Below are positions 43,160-52,440 of a stretch of DNA of 64,000 nucleotides, piece by piece. Source of the DNA: OLB4 sp002050165 (GTDB lineage: Bacteria > Bacteroidota > Ignavibacteria > Tepidaquicellales > Tepidaquicellaceae). The notes beneath the pieces were generated by a model. The model was not told the origin of the DNA, ran no database searches, and saw only the letters and a program-made list of their open reading frames with translations. Made by a program: the position numbers and the translations under genes. The stretch is taken from contig SZPC01000002.1 of assembly GCA_030263475.1 (NCBI GenBank), forward strand, positions 202,033 through 266,032, read 5' to 3'. Within the stretch, counting starts at the first letter, position 1. The number at the start of each line of letters is the position of its first letter.

Positions 43160-44572
43160 ATGAATATTTTCGAACAATTTGTAATTCCTCCATCAAGTCA
43201 TACATTGCCGTTGATGGATATTTTTCTGATCCTATCATTACTGTTGTTTCTGCCGTTTATAGGGATGTTAATCGGTGGAACCACTATGTCAATGATTTTA
43301 TCCGGAATCAGCGGGAATACCGGTGATGATAATTATAACCGGTTCTCTAGGGATATTCTCAATAAACTATCGGTAAATAAAAATGTAGGGTTAGGACTTG
43401 GATTGATACCGGCGTTTTCAATTACCTTTGTTTACGCCCAATATCTGTACCAGGCACCTGCTATTGCAATTTCAATAATGTTTATCGGATGTGTGATTTA
43501 CATTTTTGCATTTTTATTAACCTATCGGTTTCACCGTACATTTGAAACGGGGTTAATTCTCGATAGCTATAAATTATACATTGAACCGGGTAAAAATTTA
43601 CCTGCTGATGTTATTGAGTACAAGAAAAAAAATGCAGCGATAACGAAACAAAGCGGTAGATTAGGATTATTTCTGCTTTACGTTGCCTCTTTCCTTTTTG
43701 TTGGTGGAGCTTCAATTGCAACCAATCCAATGCGATGGGCTGAAGTAACCAACGTTATTGTTTTGCTCATCGAATTTGAAGTCTGGATAAATTACCTTTA
43801 TTTCCTTTCGTTTTCTGCTGCAATTACTTGCAGTGCAATATTATTCTTTTTCTTTAAATGGCAGGGCGGTATAAAGGATATGACAATAGATTATAAAATG
43901 TTGGTGTTAAAAGTTGCAGGATTTACGGGATTTTTCAGCGTTGTTCTCCTTCTTTTCTTCGTATTTATAAAGTTTTTGATAACTACGGAAATGGCGCTGT
44001 CAACCTCTGTATTTGTTTATACAACTCTTGCAATGATTTCGATTCTTATCGTTTGCAGTTTATTATATGCAGTTCTTAAAAATCACGAGGTAAGATTTGC
44101 ATCAGCAATTTTCTTTTTCATGATCCTGATTTTTCTTTTCACATCATTGAAAGATCAAGCTTTATTAGTGAATGCGTTGTCAGACCATCTTGCGCCGATT
44201 ATTGCAGAGCAGGATAAGTTAATTGAAAGTAAAACTCAACCGATTGCTCAGGACGAATCTGCGATTGATGGCAGCCAGATTTATCAGACTAAATGTTCCG
44301 CCTGTCACAAAGGGGATGTAAAACTTGTAGGACCGCCTTATATGGAGACGATTCCAAAGTATAATGGTGACATCAAAAAACTTGCGGGATTTATCTATAA
44401 CCCGGTTAAGGTGAACCCTGAATATCCCGCCATGCCGAGTCAAGGTTTATCGGTTGCTGAATCCGAAGCTGTAGCAAAGTATCTAATGGATACGTACGGT
44501 GGCGGTGCCGGTGGCGAAGAAAAAGAATCAGATAAACAAGGAACAGATAATAAAGAACCTGAATCAAAGTAA
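43160..44572 (+). CDS. Polytopic membrane protein with C-terminal cytochrome c domain
   Basis: 470 residues. About ten hydrophobic helices (about 18-340) are followed by a periplasmic monoheme cytochrome c with CSACHKGDVK, GPPYMETIPKYNGD and AMPSQGLSVAESEAVAKYLMDTYGG (Met ligand candidate). A Gly/Glu/Lys-rich tail ends it. I know no standard name for this architecture. It is the last gene of the oxidase operon, just before a terminator, and may hold the heme that feeds CuA, replacing the heme domain missing from subunit II. Confidence 0.75.
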   Translation: MNIFEQFVIPPSSHTLPLMDIFLILSLLLFLPFIGMLIGGTTMSMILSGISGNTGDDNYNRFSRDILNKLSVNKNVGLGLGLIPAFSITFVYAQYLYQAPAIAISIMFIGCVIYIFAFLLTYRFHRTFETGLILDSYKLYIEPGKNLPADVIEYKKKNAAITKQSGRLGLFLLYVASFLFVGGASIATNPMRWAEVTNVIVLLIEFEVWINYLYFLSFSAAITCSAILFFFFKWQGGIKDMTIDYKMLVLKVAGFTGFFSVVLLLFFVFIKFLITTEMALSTSVFVYTTLAMISILIVCSLLYAVLKNHEVRFASAIFFFMILIFLFTSLKDQALLVNALSDHLAPIIAEQDKLIESKTQPIAQDESAIDGSQIYQTKCSACHKGDVKLVGPPYMETIPKYNGDIKKLAGFIYNPVKVNPEYPAMPSQGLSVAESEAVAKYLMDTYGGGAGGEEKESDKQGTDNKEPESK

Positions 44573-44593
44573 TCATATATTTTAATCGTTCTA

Positions 44594-44628
44594 AAAAGCA
44601 ACTTAAAAATTTTTTTAGGTTGCTTTTT
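44594..44628 (+). terminator. Rho-independent terminator of the oxidase operon
   Basis: Long stem AAAGCAACTTAAAAA/TTTTTTAGGTTGCTTT (one G-T pair) followed by a run of T. A possible start codon at 44620 for the next gene lies within it and is rejected in favour of ATG 44635. Confidence 0.82.
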
Positions 44629-44634
44629 TATTCA

Positions 44635-45351
44635 ATGAAAAAAAAAAGAGCAAAAATAGTAGTTCTGACAGGATCGGGGATCAGCGCAGAATCCGGTCTT
44701 AAAACTTTCAGGGACTCTGATGGCTTGTGGGAAGGATATGACGTAATGCAGGTTGCTTCAATTCAAGGCTGGCGTGATAACAAGGAACTCGTGCTCGATT
44801 TCTATAACGAGCGAAGGCGGGAACTTAAAAGAGCTAAGCCAAATGACGCGCATCTTGCTATAGCTGAGCTCCAGAAATATTTTCATGTTGAGGTTATTAC
44901 ACAGAATGTAGATGATCTGCATGAAAGGGCCGGAACAAAAAATGTATTACACCTGCACGGAGAGTTAACTAAAGCCAGAAGTTCAGGTGACCAAAGGTTG
45001 GTTATGGATATAGGTTACCGTGACATTAAGTCGGGAGAAAAGGCACCTGATGGATTTCCGCTTCGGCCTCACGTGGTATGGTTTGGTGAACAAGTACCAC
45101 TGCTTGAAAAAGCGCATGTGATTGTTAAGAACTGCGATTTTTTTATCGTTGTCGGGACTTCGCTCGTTGTTTATCCCGCCGCGGGATTAATCGAATTCGT
45201 ACCCGATGATGTACCCAAATATATTATTGACCCCGTTAAACCCGAACTGTTTAAAAAAATCAAGAATCTTTTTTTTATTGAAAAGGTTGCTTCTATCGGG
45301 ATGAGGCAATTGACGAATGAATTTTTTAGACAGGTGAAGTCAATCAATTAG
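44635..45351 (+). CDS. Sir2-family NAD-dependent protein deacylase
   Basis: 238 residues from ATG 44635. Sirtuin motifs: LTGSGISAESGLKTFRD, ITQNVDDLHERAG, the catalytic His in LHLHGEL, then RPHVVWFGEQ and VGTSLVVYPAAGL. No Cys4 zinc module is visible between LHGEL and RPHVVW, so it resembles class III bacterial CobB forms without zinc. Removes acyl groups from lysines using NAD. Confidence 0.9.
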   Translation: MKKKRAKIVVLTGSGISAESGLKTFRDSDGLWEGYDVMQVASIQGWRDNKELVLDFYNERRRELKRAKPNDAHLAIAELQKYFHVEVITQNVDDLHERAGTKNVLHLHGELTKARSSGDQRLVMDIGYRDIKSGEKAPDGFPLRPHVVWFGEQVPLLEKAHVIVKNCDFFIVVGTSLVVYPAAGLIEFVPDDVPKYIIDPVKPELFKKIKNLFFIEKVASIGMRQLTNEFFRQVKSIN

Positions 45352-45403
45352 ACATATCCCGATAAATATTCACTGATGATTTTCAACAAAAAGTTATCAG
45401 GAC

Positions 45404-45745
45404 TTGATAGTATGGCAAAAGTCAATGGACTTAGTCAGGCAGATTTATCAGCATACATTCTCCTTTCCCAAAGAAGAGATGTATGGATTGACTTCGCAAA
45501 TGCGAAGAGCAGCGGTAAGCATTCCGGCAAACATAGCGGAAGGGCAAGACAGGAACAGTACGGGGAAGTTCCGTCAGTTCTTGGGGATAGCGAAAGGTTC
45601 TTTAGCGGAATTACTGACTTTGATAATTTTATCTCAGAACTTGGATTTTCTGAAACCGGAAAGCTCAAAACTGCTGTTGACGAATTGCGAAGAAGTCGCA
45701 AAGATGCTGAATGGCTTACTGAAATCCATTTCTCAAAAGAACTAA
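45404..45745 (+). CDS. Four-helix-bundle protein (23S rRNA intervening-sequence family)
   Basis: 113 residues, TTG start. LIVWQKSMDLVRQIYQHTFSFPKEEMYGLTSQMRRAAVSIPANIAEG is the hallmark of this family, ending in a helix TNCEEVAKMLNGLLKSI. In-frame sense codons continue a little upstream (SYQD), which suggests the natural start was lost or frame-shifted. These small proteins often sit in or near mobile or decayed loci; function unknown. Confidence 0.8.
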   Translation: MIVWQKSMDLVRQIYQHTFSFPKEEMYGLTSQMRRAAVSIPANIAEGQDRNSTGKFRQFLGIAKGSLAELLTLIILSQNLDFLKPESSKLLLTNCEEVAKMLNGLLKSISQKN

Positions 45746-45774
45746 CCACTAATCACTACCTACTAACCACTATC

Positions 45775-46140
45775 AATGGATTAGACATTTACGACCACAT
45801 CAAAGACATCGTCAAACCCCGCGATGTACACGATATTGCCTATTGGATGGTGGACGATGATTATGACGGCAGCAACTTTGTGGTAAAGCAGGTTTTCTTC
45901 TGCGGTGGTGACAAATCCGAATTTGATAAATGGAAAAAAGGTTTAGACACTTTAGCCAAAGACGGCACCAAAAAGAAAGCAGAAAAGACGCTGAAAATTG
46001 AAATAGACGATGAGGCCTTCGACCGATTGTACGGACACATTTCTCATCCAATCGAAATCAAAAAGAAGGGACAGAAAATTGCAGTGAGAATCATCAGTCA
46101 GTTTGGGGAAGAAAGCACGAAAGTTTTAAGTGCTGAATGA
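45775..46140 (+). pseudogene. C-terminal remnant of an adenine-specific/type III DNA methyltransferase
   Basis: About 121 codons with a coding look but no own start. It begins after low-complexity repeats of the ACTAACCACTA kind. Residues NGLDIYDHIKDIVKPRDVHD, AYWMVDDDYDGSNFVVKQVF and KIAVRIISQFGEESTKVL resemble the tail of Bacteroidota type III-like DNA methyltransferases. The catalytic domain is absent. The four-helix-bundle gene appears to have been inserted in its front. Family call is from memory. Confidence 0.6.
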
Positions 46141-46211
46141 GGTATATTGTTCAAAGATTACATTGTCTATCAGAAAGAATATCGGTATTTTTGTAAAATT
46201 ATATGATTTAA

Positions 46212-47699
46212 ATGCCAAAAGGTTTTAACGTTCTATTTGTATCCAGCGAAGTCTATCCTTACTCTAAAACCGGCGGTTTAGCAGATATATCAAACTCCCT
46301 GCCGCAAGCATTAAACTCCATCGGAAACGAAGTACGCATATTAACTCCAAAATACGGTCAGCTTGATGAAAGGAGACTTCAGATCCATGAGATTAAAAGA
46401 ATGAAGGATCTCTCCATTGAGTTCAACAAGAAGAAACATAAATTCAGTATTAAATCTTCTTTTATACACGGCAAGAATACAAAAGCGCAAATTTATCTGC
46501 TTGAGAATAATGATTTTTTCAAGAACAAGGGGATATATCAGAATATAAGGACAAAGAAAGATTTCCCGAACAACGATGAACGGTATATGTTCTTTTGTAA
46601 AACCGTGCTTGACGTACTTGAAGTTTTACATTGGAAACCGGATATAATACATTGTAACGACTGGCAAACGGGACTCATTCCAGCATATATCAAAACTCTT
46701 TACAAGGACCATCCGCTCATATCCGATATTAAAACTATTTTCACGATTCATAATCTTGCTTATCAGGGTAATTTCGCGAAATCATCTTTTAATAAAACAG
46801 GTTTACCGAGCGAAGCATTTTCTGAGGAGACCGGGATGCTAAACGGGAAATTCAGTTTTCTTAAAGCGGGTCTCGCTTATGCAGATAAGATTTCAACGGT
46901 AAGCGAAAAATATGCCCTTGAAATCAGGACGGATAAAAATTATTCCTGCGGGATGGAAAAATTACTCACAAAAAGAAAAAATGACCTTGTGGGAATTCTT
47001 AACGGAATTGACTACAACGTTTGGAATCCGAACTTCGACAAGTTAATTCCATATCGTTACACTAATCAGGAAATCCCGCTGAAATACGAGAACAAGCGTG
47101 AACTTCTTAATAAATATAAGTTCGAATACAGTGAAGACATACCCTTAATTGGAATGATAACGAGGCTGGTTGACCAGAAAGGATTTGATCTTATAGTAGA
47201 ATCTTTTGACGAGTTAATGAACGAGAATATACAAATGATAATCCTCGGTGCGGGTGAGGAGAAGTATCAGAAATTTTTACTGAAAATGAAGAAAAAATAT
47301 CCAAAGAAACTCATTGTTCACATTGGTTACGATGAAGAACTTGCACACATGATTGAAGCCGGAAGTGATATATTTCTGATGCCGTCAAAATATGAACCAT
47401 GCGGTTTAAATCAGATGTATAGCCTGATGTACGGAACTGTGCCTGTTGTTAGAAATACCGGCGGTCTTTCCGATACAGTAAACGATTACAAGAAGAAAGA
47501 CGGGAACGGATTCCTGTTTGAAAATTACGATTCAAAAGATATGATGAAGGCAATTAAGCTTGCTTTAAAAATTTATCTCACGGATAAGAATAAATGGTAT
47601 GATTTGATCAGGAATGGTATGTCGCACGATTTTTCATGGAAAGCTTCAGCAAAGAAGTACACCGCTCTTTATAAAAATATTGTTGCTTCCAGAAAGTAA
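46212..47699 (+). CDS. glgA: Glycogen synthase
   Basis: 495 residues, GT5 family. The substrate-binding KTGGLADISNSLPQAL lies near residue 15, IFTIHNLAYQGNF in the N-domain, and the C-domain has MITRLVDQKGFDL, PSKYEPCGLNQMYSLMYGT and VRNTGGLSDTV. It adds glucose from ADP- or UDP-glucose to glycogen. Cytoplasmic; not grouped with other glycogen genes here. Confidence 0.94.
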   Translation: MPKGFNVLFVSSEVYPYSKTGGLADISNSLPQALNSIGNEVRILTPKYGQLDERRLQIHEIKRMKDLSIEFNKKKHKFSIKSSFIHGKNTKAQIYLLENNDFFKNKGIYQNIRTKKDFPNNDERYMFFCKTVLDVLEVLHWKPDIIHCNDWQTGLIPAYIKTLYKDHPLISDIKTIFTIHNLAYQGNFAKSSFNKTGLPSEAFSEETGMLNGKFSFLKAGLAYADKISTVSEKYALEIRTDKNYSCGMEKLLTKRKNDLVGILNGIDYNVWNPNFDKLIPYRYTNQEIPLKYENKRELLNKYKFEYSEDIPLIGMITRLVDQKGFDLIVESFDELMNENIQMIILGAGEEKYQKFLLKMKKKYPKKLIVHIGYDEELAHMIEAGSDIFLMPSKYEPCGLNQMYSLMYGTVPVVRNTGGLSDTVNDYKKKDGNGFLFENYDSKDMMKAIKLALKIYLTDKNKWYDLIRNGMSHDFSWKASAKKYTALYKNIVASRK

Positions 47700-47714
47700 T
47701 TATTCAGCAGATGT

Positions 47715-48317
47715 ATGACCAGAGCTGTTTTTTTAGATAGAGACGGTACAATTAATAAAGAGGTAAATTATCTTACAAGGATTGAAGACCTGGTTATACC
47801 TGAGGATGTCCCGCCAACGTTAAAGCGTTTTAAAGATTTAGGTTTCCTTAATATTATTATTACCAATCAATCAGGTATCGCCAGGGGATACCTTACAACA
47901 GACGCCCTTGCAGAAATTAACTCAGAAATAAGGCGAAGGCTGTTTGGATTTTATGGACAGGAATTGATTGACGCGGTTTATTTCAGCCCGTTCCATCCCA
48001 ATGGTAGTATTCCGGAATATAAAATTTCCAGCAATTGCCGTAAACCGGGTACCGGAATGATTGACCGCGCTGTAAAGGAATTTGATATTGACTTATCAGG
48101 TTCATTTCTGATCGGCGATTCTTATTCCGATATGCTTTGTGCTCAAAATGCTGGTGTTCGAAGTATCCTGCTGCTTGCCGGTCATGGTCAAAGCGCATAT
48201 AAAAAGTGTATTGAAGATAATATTCAAATTGACTTTTTTACTGAGAAAATTTCAGGTTCAATAATGTTTATAGAAAGAAAAATTAAATCAGACAAGTTTG
48301 ATAAATCTCATTCGTAG
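47715..48317 (+). CDS. gmhB: HAD phosphatase, GmhB-like (heptose bisphosphate 7-phosphatase)
   Basis: 200 residues. HAD motifs: FLDRDGTIN (motif I), IITNQSGIARG (motif II), CRKPGTGMIDRA and LIGDSYSDMLCA (motif IV). In GmhB a zinc loop reads CPHHP...CDCRKP; here it is FSPFHP...SSNCRKP, so two of the zinc cysteines are replaced. Function in ADP-heptose synthesis is likely but the specificity may differ. Confidence 0.82.
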   Translation: MTRAVFLDRDGTINKEVNYLTRIEDLVIPEDVPPTLKRFKDLGFLNIIITNQSGIARGYLTTDALAEINSEIRRRLFGFYGQELIDAVYFSPFHPNGSIPEYKISSNCRKPGTGMIDRAVKEFDIDLSGSFLIGDSYSDMLCAQNAGVRSILLLAGHGQSAYKKCIEDNIQIDFFTEKISGSIMFIERKIKSDKFDKSHS

Positions 48318-49476
48318 TTTTATCCAGGTAATAATTGGAATAACAATTCTCGTTTCAATCCAAAGTTGTGAAGAAGTACCGACTGACATAGGCAGCGGCT
48401 TCATTTCACCGGATGATACTTTAAATGTAAAAGTACTTGATTCGGAAACTGATACCATTCCATTATTGGCAACACAATACAAAAAAGCATTTTCAAATTT
48501 CATATCACCTTTTATTTTAATAGGTAAGACCGCCGGGGTTGAGTCAAGCGGGTTGCTGAGGTTCAACAATTTACCCTCTACGTATCAGGGTGTAACAGTA
48601 AATTCCGCCAAACTTTTTCTTAAGTACGTAAATTATTATTACACTGATTCCGCAGGGACACTTGATTTCAATATTTACAAACTCACTCAGGATTTTTCAT
48701 TTGCTACTGTTACCAGAGATTCAATCAATAGCGGTTCGTACAATCCCGCACCGGTCGGGAATTATTCCGGAACGCCGGTTGATTCTGTTACAGTCTCAAT
48801 AAACCTCGATAACAATATGGTGAAGGATTGGCTTGAGTTTGCGGCTGATCCGAATTATCACGAACCTAACTACGGAATGATCTTTATTCCCAACTCTGCT
48901 TCAACGACAATAAAAGGTTTCGGGTCAACGAACGCGAACACGATAGAAACCCCTTACGTTGAGATAGCGCTGACATTAAACGGTCAAAATGATACCATTA
49001 CTCTGAACACAACGGAATCTAATTTCATCACTGACGGAGATATCAGTTCATTACCGTCTGATAGGATTACTTTGCAGAGCGGTGTTTCCATTCAAAATTT
49101 TTTCAGGTTCAACCTCAGTAAATTACCTTCAAATGTAATCGTTAATGAAGCCAGATTAGAGATGTACCTTGATACAACTTCATCATATTATTTTTCCGTT
49201 TCCGAAAAAAGGATTGTGGCAAATTTGATAACTGACAGTACTACGTTAGAAGATACGCTAAGCATAATAAACTCTGAAATTCAGGGTAACAAGTACATAC
49301 TTCAGTTTAATCCGTTCGTTCAATTCTGGGCTAATGGTACATTTGAAAATAAAGGGATCGCGCTTTCAACTTTAAGCAAGCGTCTCAACATTGATAAGTT
49401 TGTCTTCTATTCCCCAACCTATTCCGATGTTTCAAAACGACCGAGGTTAAGGATAACCTACACAATCAGAAATTAA
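48298..49476 (+). CDS. Secreted lipoprotein with DNRLRE-like repeats
   Basis: 392 residues, TTG start overlapping the previous gene by 20 bp. The signal ends at a lipobox Cys24 (VSIQSC). The mature chain has two beta-rich halves of similar layout (about 60-225 and 225-390): VNSAKLFLKYVNYYY... and VNEARLEMYLDTTSSYY..., typical of DNRLRE/carbohydrate-module-like domains. Ends RPRLRITYTIRN. Function unknown. Confidence 0.75.
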   Translation: MINLIRSFIQVIIGITILVSIQSCEEVPTDIGSGFISPDDTLNVKVLDSETDTIPLLATQYKKAFSNFISPFILIGKTAGVESSGLLRFNNLPSTYQGVTVNSAKLFLKYVNYYYTDSAGTLDFNIYKLTQDFSFATVTRDSINSGSYNPAPVGNYSGTPVDSVTVSINLDNNMVKDWLEFAADPNYHEPNYGMIFIPNSASTTIKGFGSTNANTIETPYVEIALTLNGQNDTITLNTTESNFITDGDISSLPSDRITLQSGVSIQNFFRFNLSKLPSNVIVNEARLEMYLDTTSSYYFSVSEKRIVANLITDSTTLEDTLSIINSEIQGNKYILQFNPFVQFWANGTFENKGIALSTLSKRLNIDKFVFYSPTYSDVSKRPRLRITYTIRN

Positions 49477-49478
49477 CC

Positions 49479-50735
49479 ATGATGAGAACGATTATTAAAA
49501 GCATCATTCTTTTCGTTATTGCAACGAGCATTCTGCGCGCTCAGACAGACGAATTTGAACCAGGGTCACCTTACACTATTTTTGGTGTAGGTGAATTGAA
49601 TTACAGCAATAGTTTAAGGACACGTTCGATGGGAATAAATGGCATCGGACTTTCAGGTGATTACGTAAATTCATTGAACCCCGCAGCGAATTACGATATG
49701 AGTTATACCAGAATTTCTCTAAACGGGAAATATTCATTTTATAAATATTCCGATGCGACTTCTACCGGACAAGACTCGGACGGTAAAGTTGATGGTTTAA
49801 ATATAGGTATTCCTATCAGCAACGAAAAAGGAATTTCACTGTTTCTTGGATTTAACCGGCTTAGTTCAGTTGGTTATCAGATTACCCAAATTGAACAAAA
49901 CACTTCCGGAAATGAAACGAGGTTTTATTCCGGGAAAGGCGGACTTTCAAAGATCAATGTTGGACTTACGTACAAGCTGGCAAATTCAGTTGTGCTCGGA
50001 GCTGAGTACAATTACGCATTTGGAAATATAATAGATTCAAAAAAGATTGATTTCGGATTGCAAGGTGTGACCAATACAGATATAAGAAAGGAGATTGACC
50101 TTCAGAACTCGTATTTCAAAGGTGGCGCGATAATAGAAATCGGGAACCTGGTAAAGTCAAAACTCCTGAAAGATCTGAAGATTGGTTTTTATTATCAGAC
50201 AAAGATTAATTTCAACTCAGCCGGCGATGCGATTTACACAACCAGCACATCAACTGATACTGTTAGAATTACCGGTGAGCCTCTGGAATTTCCTGCTTCG
50301 TTCGGTTTTGGCATAAGCAATAAATTCGGTAACAGATACATCGTTTCCGCTGATTTATTGATGCACAATTGGGAGAATTTTCAGAGCACTAAAATCACAG
50401 TTGCAAAGTATGAGAACTCATACCAGCTTGGTCTGGGGCTTGAGATATTGCCTCTAAGTGAGAGCGATGTTTCGTATTGGAATAAACTAACTTACAGGAT
50501 GGGTGTATTTTACGGGAAGGAATATTATTCAGTCAACAATAACGATATTAATGTTCTTGGTGCTTCAACCGGAGTCAACATACCGTTAACCAATCAGAAT
50601 TCAATTGACCTTGCGATTATGTACTTAATTCGCGGTAAGAATTCTGATGGCTTAATAAAAGATGAGAATTTATCGTTAGCGCTTGGTTTCAATTTTGGTG
50701 AACTCTGGTTTTTGAAACGGCAGGAAGAAAACTAA
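49479..50735 (+). CDS. Outer-membrane beta-barrel protein
   Basis: 418 residues with a signal peptide (about 1-21, ending ILRA). Alternating strands throughout with the opening SPYTIFGVGELNYSNSLRTRSMG, seen in Bacteroidota OMPs that resemble FadL/OmpP1 transporters, and FGFGISNKFGNRY further on. 2 bp after the lipoprotein gene, so probably one operon. Confidence 0.78.
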   Translation: MMRTIIKSIILFVIATSILRAQTDEFEPGSPYTIFGVGELNYSNSLRTRSMGINGIGLSGDYVNSLNPAANYDMSYTRISLNGKYSFYKYSDATSTGQDSDGKVDGLNIGIPISNEKGISLFLGFNRLSSVGYQITQIEQNTSGNETRFYSGKGGLSKINVGLTYKLANSVVLGAEYNYAFGNIIDSKKIDFGLQGVTNTDIRKEIDLQNSYFKGGAIIEIGNLVKSKLLKDLKIGFYYQTKINFNSAGDAIYTTSTSTDTVRITGEPLEFPASFGFGISNKFGNRYIVSADLLMHNWENFQSTKITVAKYENSYQLGLGLEILPLSESDVSYWNKLTYRMGVFYGKEYYSVNNNDINVLGASTGVNIPLTNQNSIDLAIMYLIRGKNSDGLIKDENLSLALGFNFGELWFLKRQEEN

Positions 50736-50754
50736 TAAAATTTAAACCTTACAA

Positions 50755-52044
50755 ATGGATTTAAAAATTTCGGATTCCGATATTTTCAACGCAATAGCGA
50801 ATGAAAAACAAAGACAGTTAAACAAACTTGAGCTCATTGCTTCGGAGAATTTCACATCGGAAGCTGTAATGCAGGCACAGGGTTGCGTGATGACCAATAA
50901 ATACGCTGAAGGTTACCCGGGAAAAAGGTATTACGGCGGTTGTGAGTTTGTTGATATCGCTGAAGACCTTGCCCGACAGCGGGTTAAGGAATTATTCGGA
51001 GCTAATTATGCAAATGTTCAGCCGCATTCGGGAAGTCAGGCAAATATGGCAGTGTACTTCACTCTTGTTAAACCCGGAGACAAGGTTATGGGAATGGATC
51101 TCTCGCACGGCGGTCACCTTACGCACGGCTCCCCTGTAAATTTTTCAGGTCAGCTATATAATTTTGTTCAGTACGGTATTAATCCGGAAACCGAAGTTCT
51201 CGATTACAATCAAATCGCTGATACCGCTAAGAAGGAAAAACCTAAAATGATAACAGTCGGTGCGAGTGCTTATAGCAGAAATATTGAGTATGATAAATTC
51301 CGTGAAATTGCAGATTCGGTCGGAGCTTTTCTGCTTGCTGATATTGCGCATCCTGCGGGATTAATCGCAAAGAAACTTCTCAGCGATCCAATAAAACACT
51401 GTCACGTTGTTACTTCCACGACGCATAAAACTCTCCGTGGTCCACGTGGCGGGATAATTCTTATGGGAAAGGATTTTGAAAACACTTTCGGAATTGTTGC
51501 CCCTAAATCCGGAAGGACAAAAATGATGAGCGAGCTGATAGACTCTATGGTGATGCCCGGAATTCAGGGTGGACCGCTAATGCACGTGATCGCAGCGAAA
51601 GCAGTTGCGTTTAAAGAAGCACTCTCTGATGAGTTTCTCAGTTATGCAAAGCAGGTAATAATTAATGCCCAAACTCTGGCTTCAACTTTGATGAATAGAG
51701 GTTTTAAAGTAATATCCGGCGGAACGGATAATCACCTCATGCTCATAGACCTTCGGAATAAAAATGTCACCGGTAAAGCAGCTCAGGAAGCTCTCGATGA
51801 AGTGGGCATTACGTGTAACAAAAATTCTGTACCATTCGATGATAAAAGTCCGTTCGTTACTTCCGGGATTAGGCTTGGCTCTCCCGCTTTAACGACAAGA
51901 GGTATGAGGGAATCTGAAATGAAAATTATTGGTGAATTAATCAGCGATGTTATTGAAAACATTGGAAGCGAAGATGTGAAATCGAAAGTTTCAAACGAAA
52001 TCAAAGAACTAACTGCCGGATTTGATTTTTATAACAAAAGATAA
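50755..52044 (+). CDS. glyA: Serine hydroxymethyltransferase
   Basis: 429 residues, PLP enzyme. LELIASENFTSEAVMQAQG at the start, NKYAEGYPGKRYYGGCEF, HSGSQANMAVYF, and PLP lysine in VVTSTTHKTLRGPRGG. It interconverts serine and glycine and makes methylene-tetrahydrofolate. Cytoplasmic. Confidence 0.95.
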   Translation: MDLKISDSDIFNAIANEKQRQLNKLELIASENFTSEAVMQAQGCVMTNKYAEGYPGKRYYGGCEFVDIAEDLARQRVKELFGANYANVQPHSGSQANMAVYFTLVKPGDKVMGMDLSHGGHLTHGSPVNFSGQLYNFVQYGINPETEVLDYNQIADTAKKEKPKMITVGASAYSRNIEYDKFREIADSVGAFLLADIAHPAGLIAKKLLSDPIKHCHVVTSTTHKTLRGPRGGIILMGKDFENTFGIVAPKSGRTKMMSELIDSMVMPGIQGGPLMHVIAAKAVAFKEALSDEFLSYAKQVIINAQTLASTLMNRGFKVISGGTDNHLMLIDLRNKNVTGKAAQEALDEVGITCNKNSVPFDDKSPFVTSGIRLGSPALTTRGMRESEMKIIGELISDVIENIGSEDVKSKVSNEIKELTAGFDFYNKR

Positions 52045-52440
52045 AGTTACTTTATCTCTTGTGCCGTTACGTGAATTTTAACGGTAATCAAAAATGATTT
52101 TTTTGTTCAGATATTATTCCCCAAAGATTAATGTACGGGAATTAACATTACTAACCGTAATAGATGCACGTTACCTTCGTTTGAAATGTTAGTTAGATTA
52201 AGGCAACGGCTCTTCAATTGTCAGGGTTGTGTAATAGCAGATATTGAGAGCTCAAAATTCGTAATTGAGAAATACAGACCACGGGATTTTGTTTATTAGA
52301 CGGTGAATTTATTTTGTTAAGCAATTATTCCAATTATTGAATCCGGGATTTTTTAAAAATCATTTCATTTATTCGTCCCCTGTCATTTGTAAATAGGTTT
52401 CGCATCACCCGGTGGGTTTGGTTAATGAAAAATTTTAACA
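52045..52440. other. 396 bp intergenic region before tatC
   Basis: No ORF or RNA gene is apparent. A weak inverted repeat CCGTTA/TAACGG lies near 52063-52083, followed by a T-rich stretch, which may end glyA transcription. A promoter for tatC is expected here but cannot be placed. Confidence 0.35.

Noticed and set aside
44620..44634. Upstream start for the sirtuin
   Set aside because: It lies in the terminator of the oxidase operon; ATG 44635 is more plausible.
45376..45774. Single long frame joining the four-helix-bundle region to the methyltransferase tail
   Set aside because: Its first 130 codons are the wrong frame of the four-helix-bundle gene; only the part after about 45775 looks coding in that frame.
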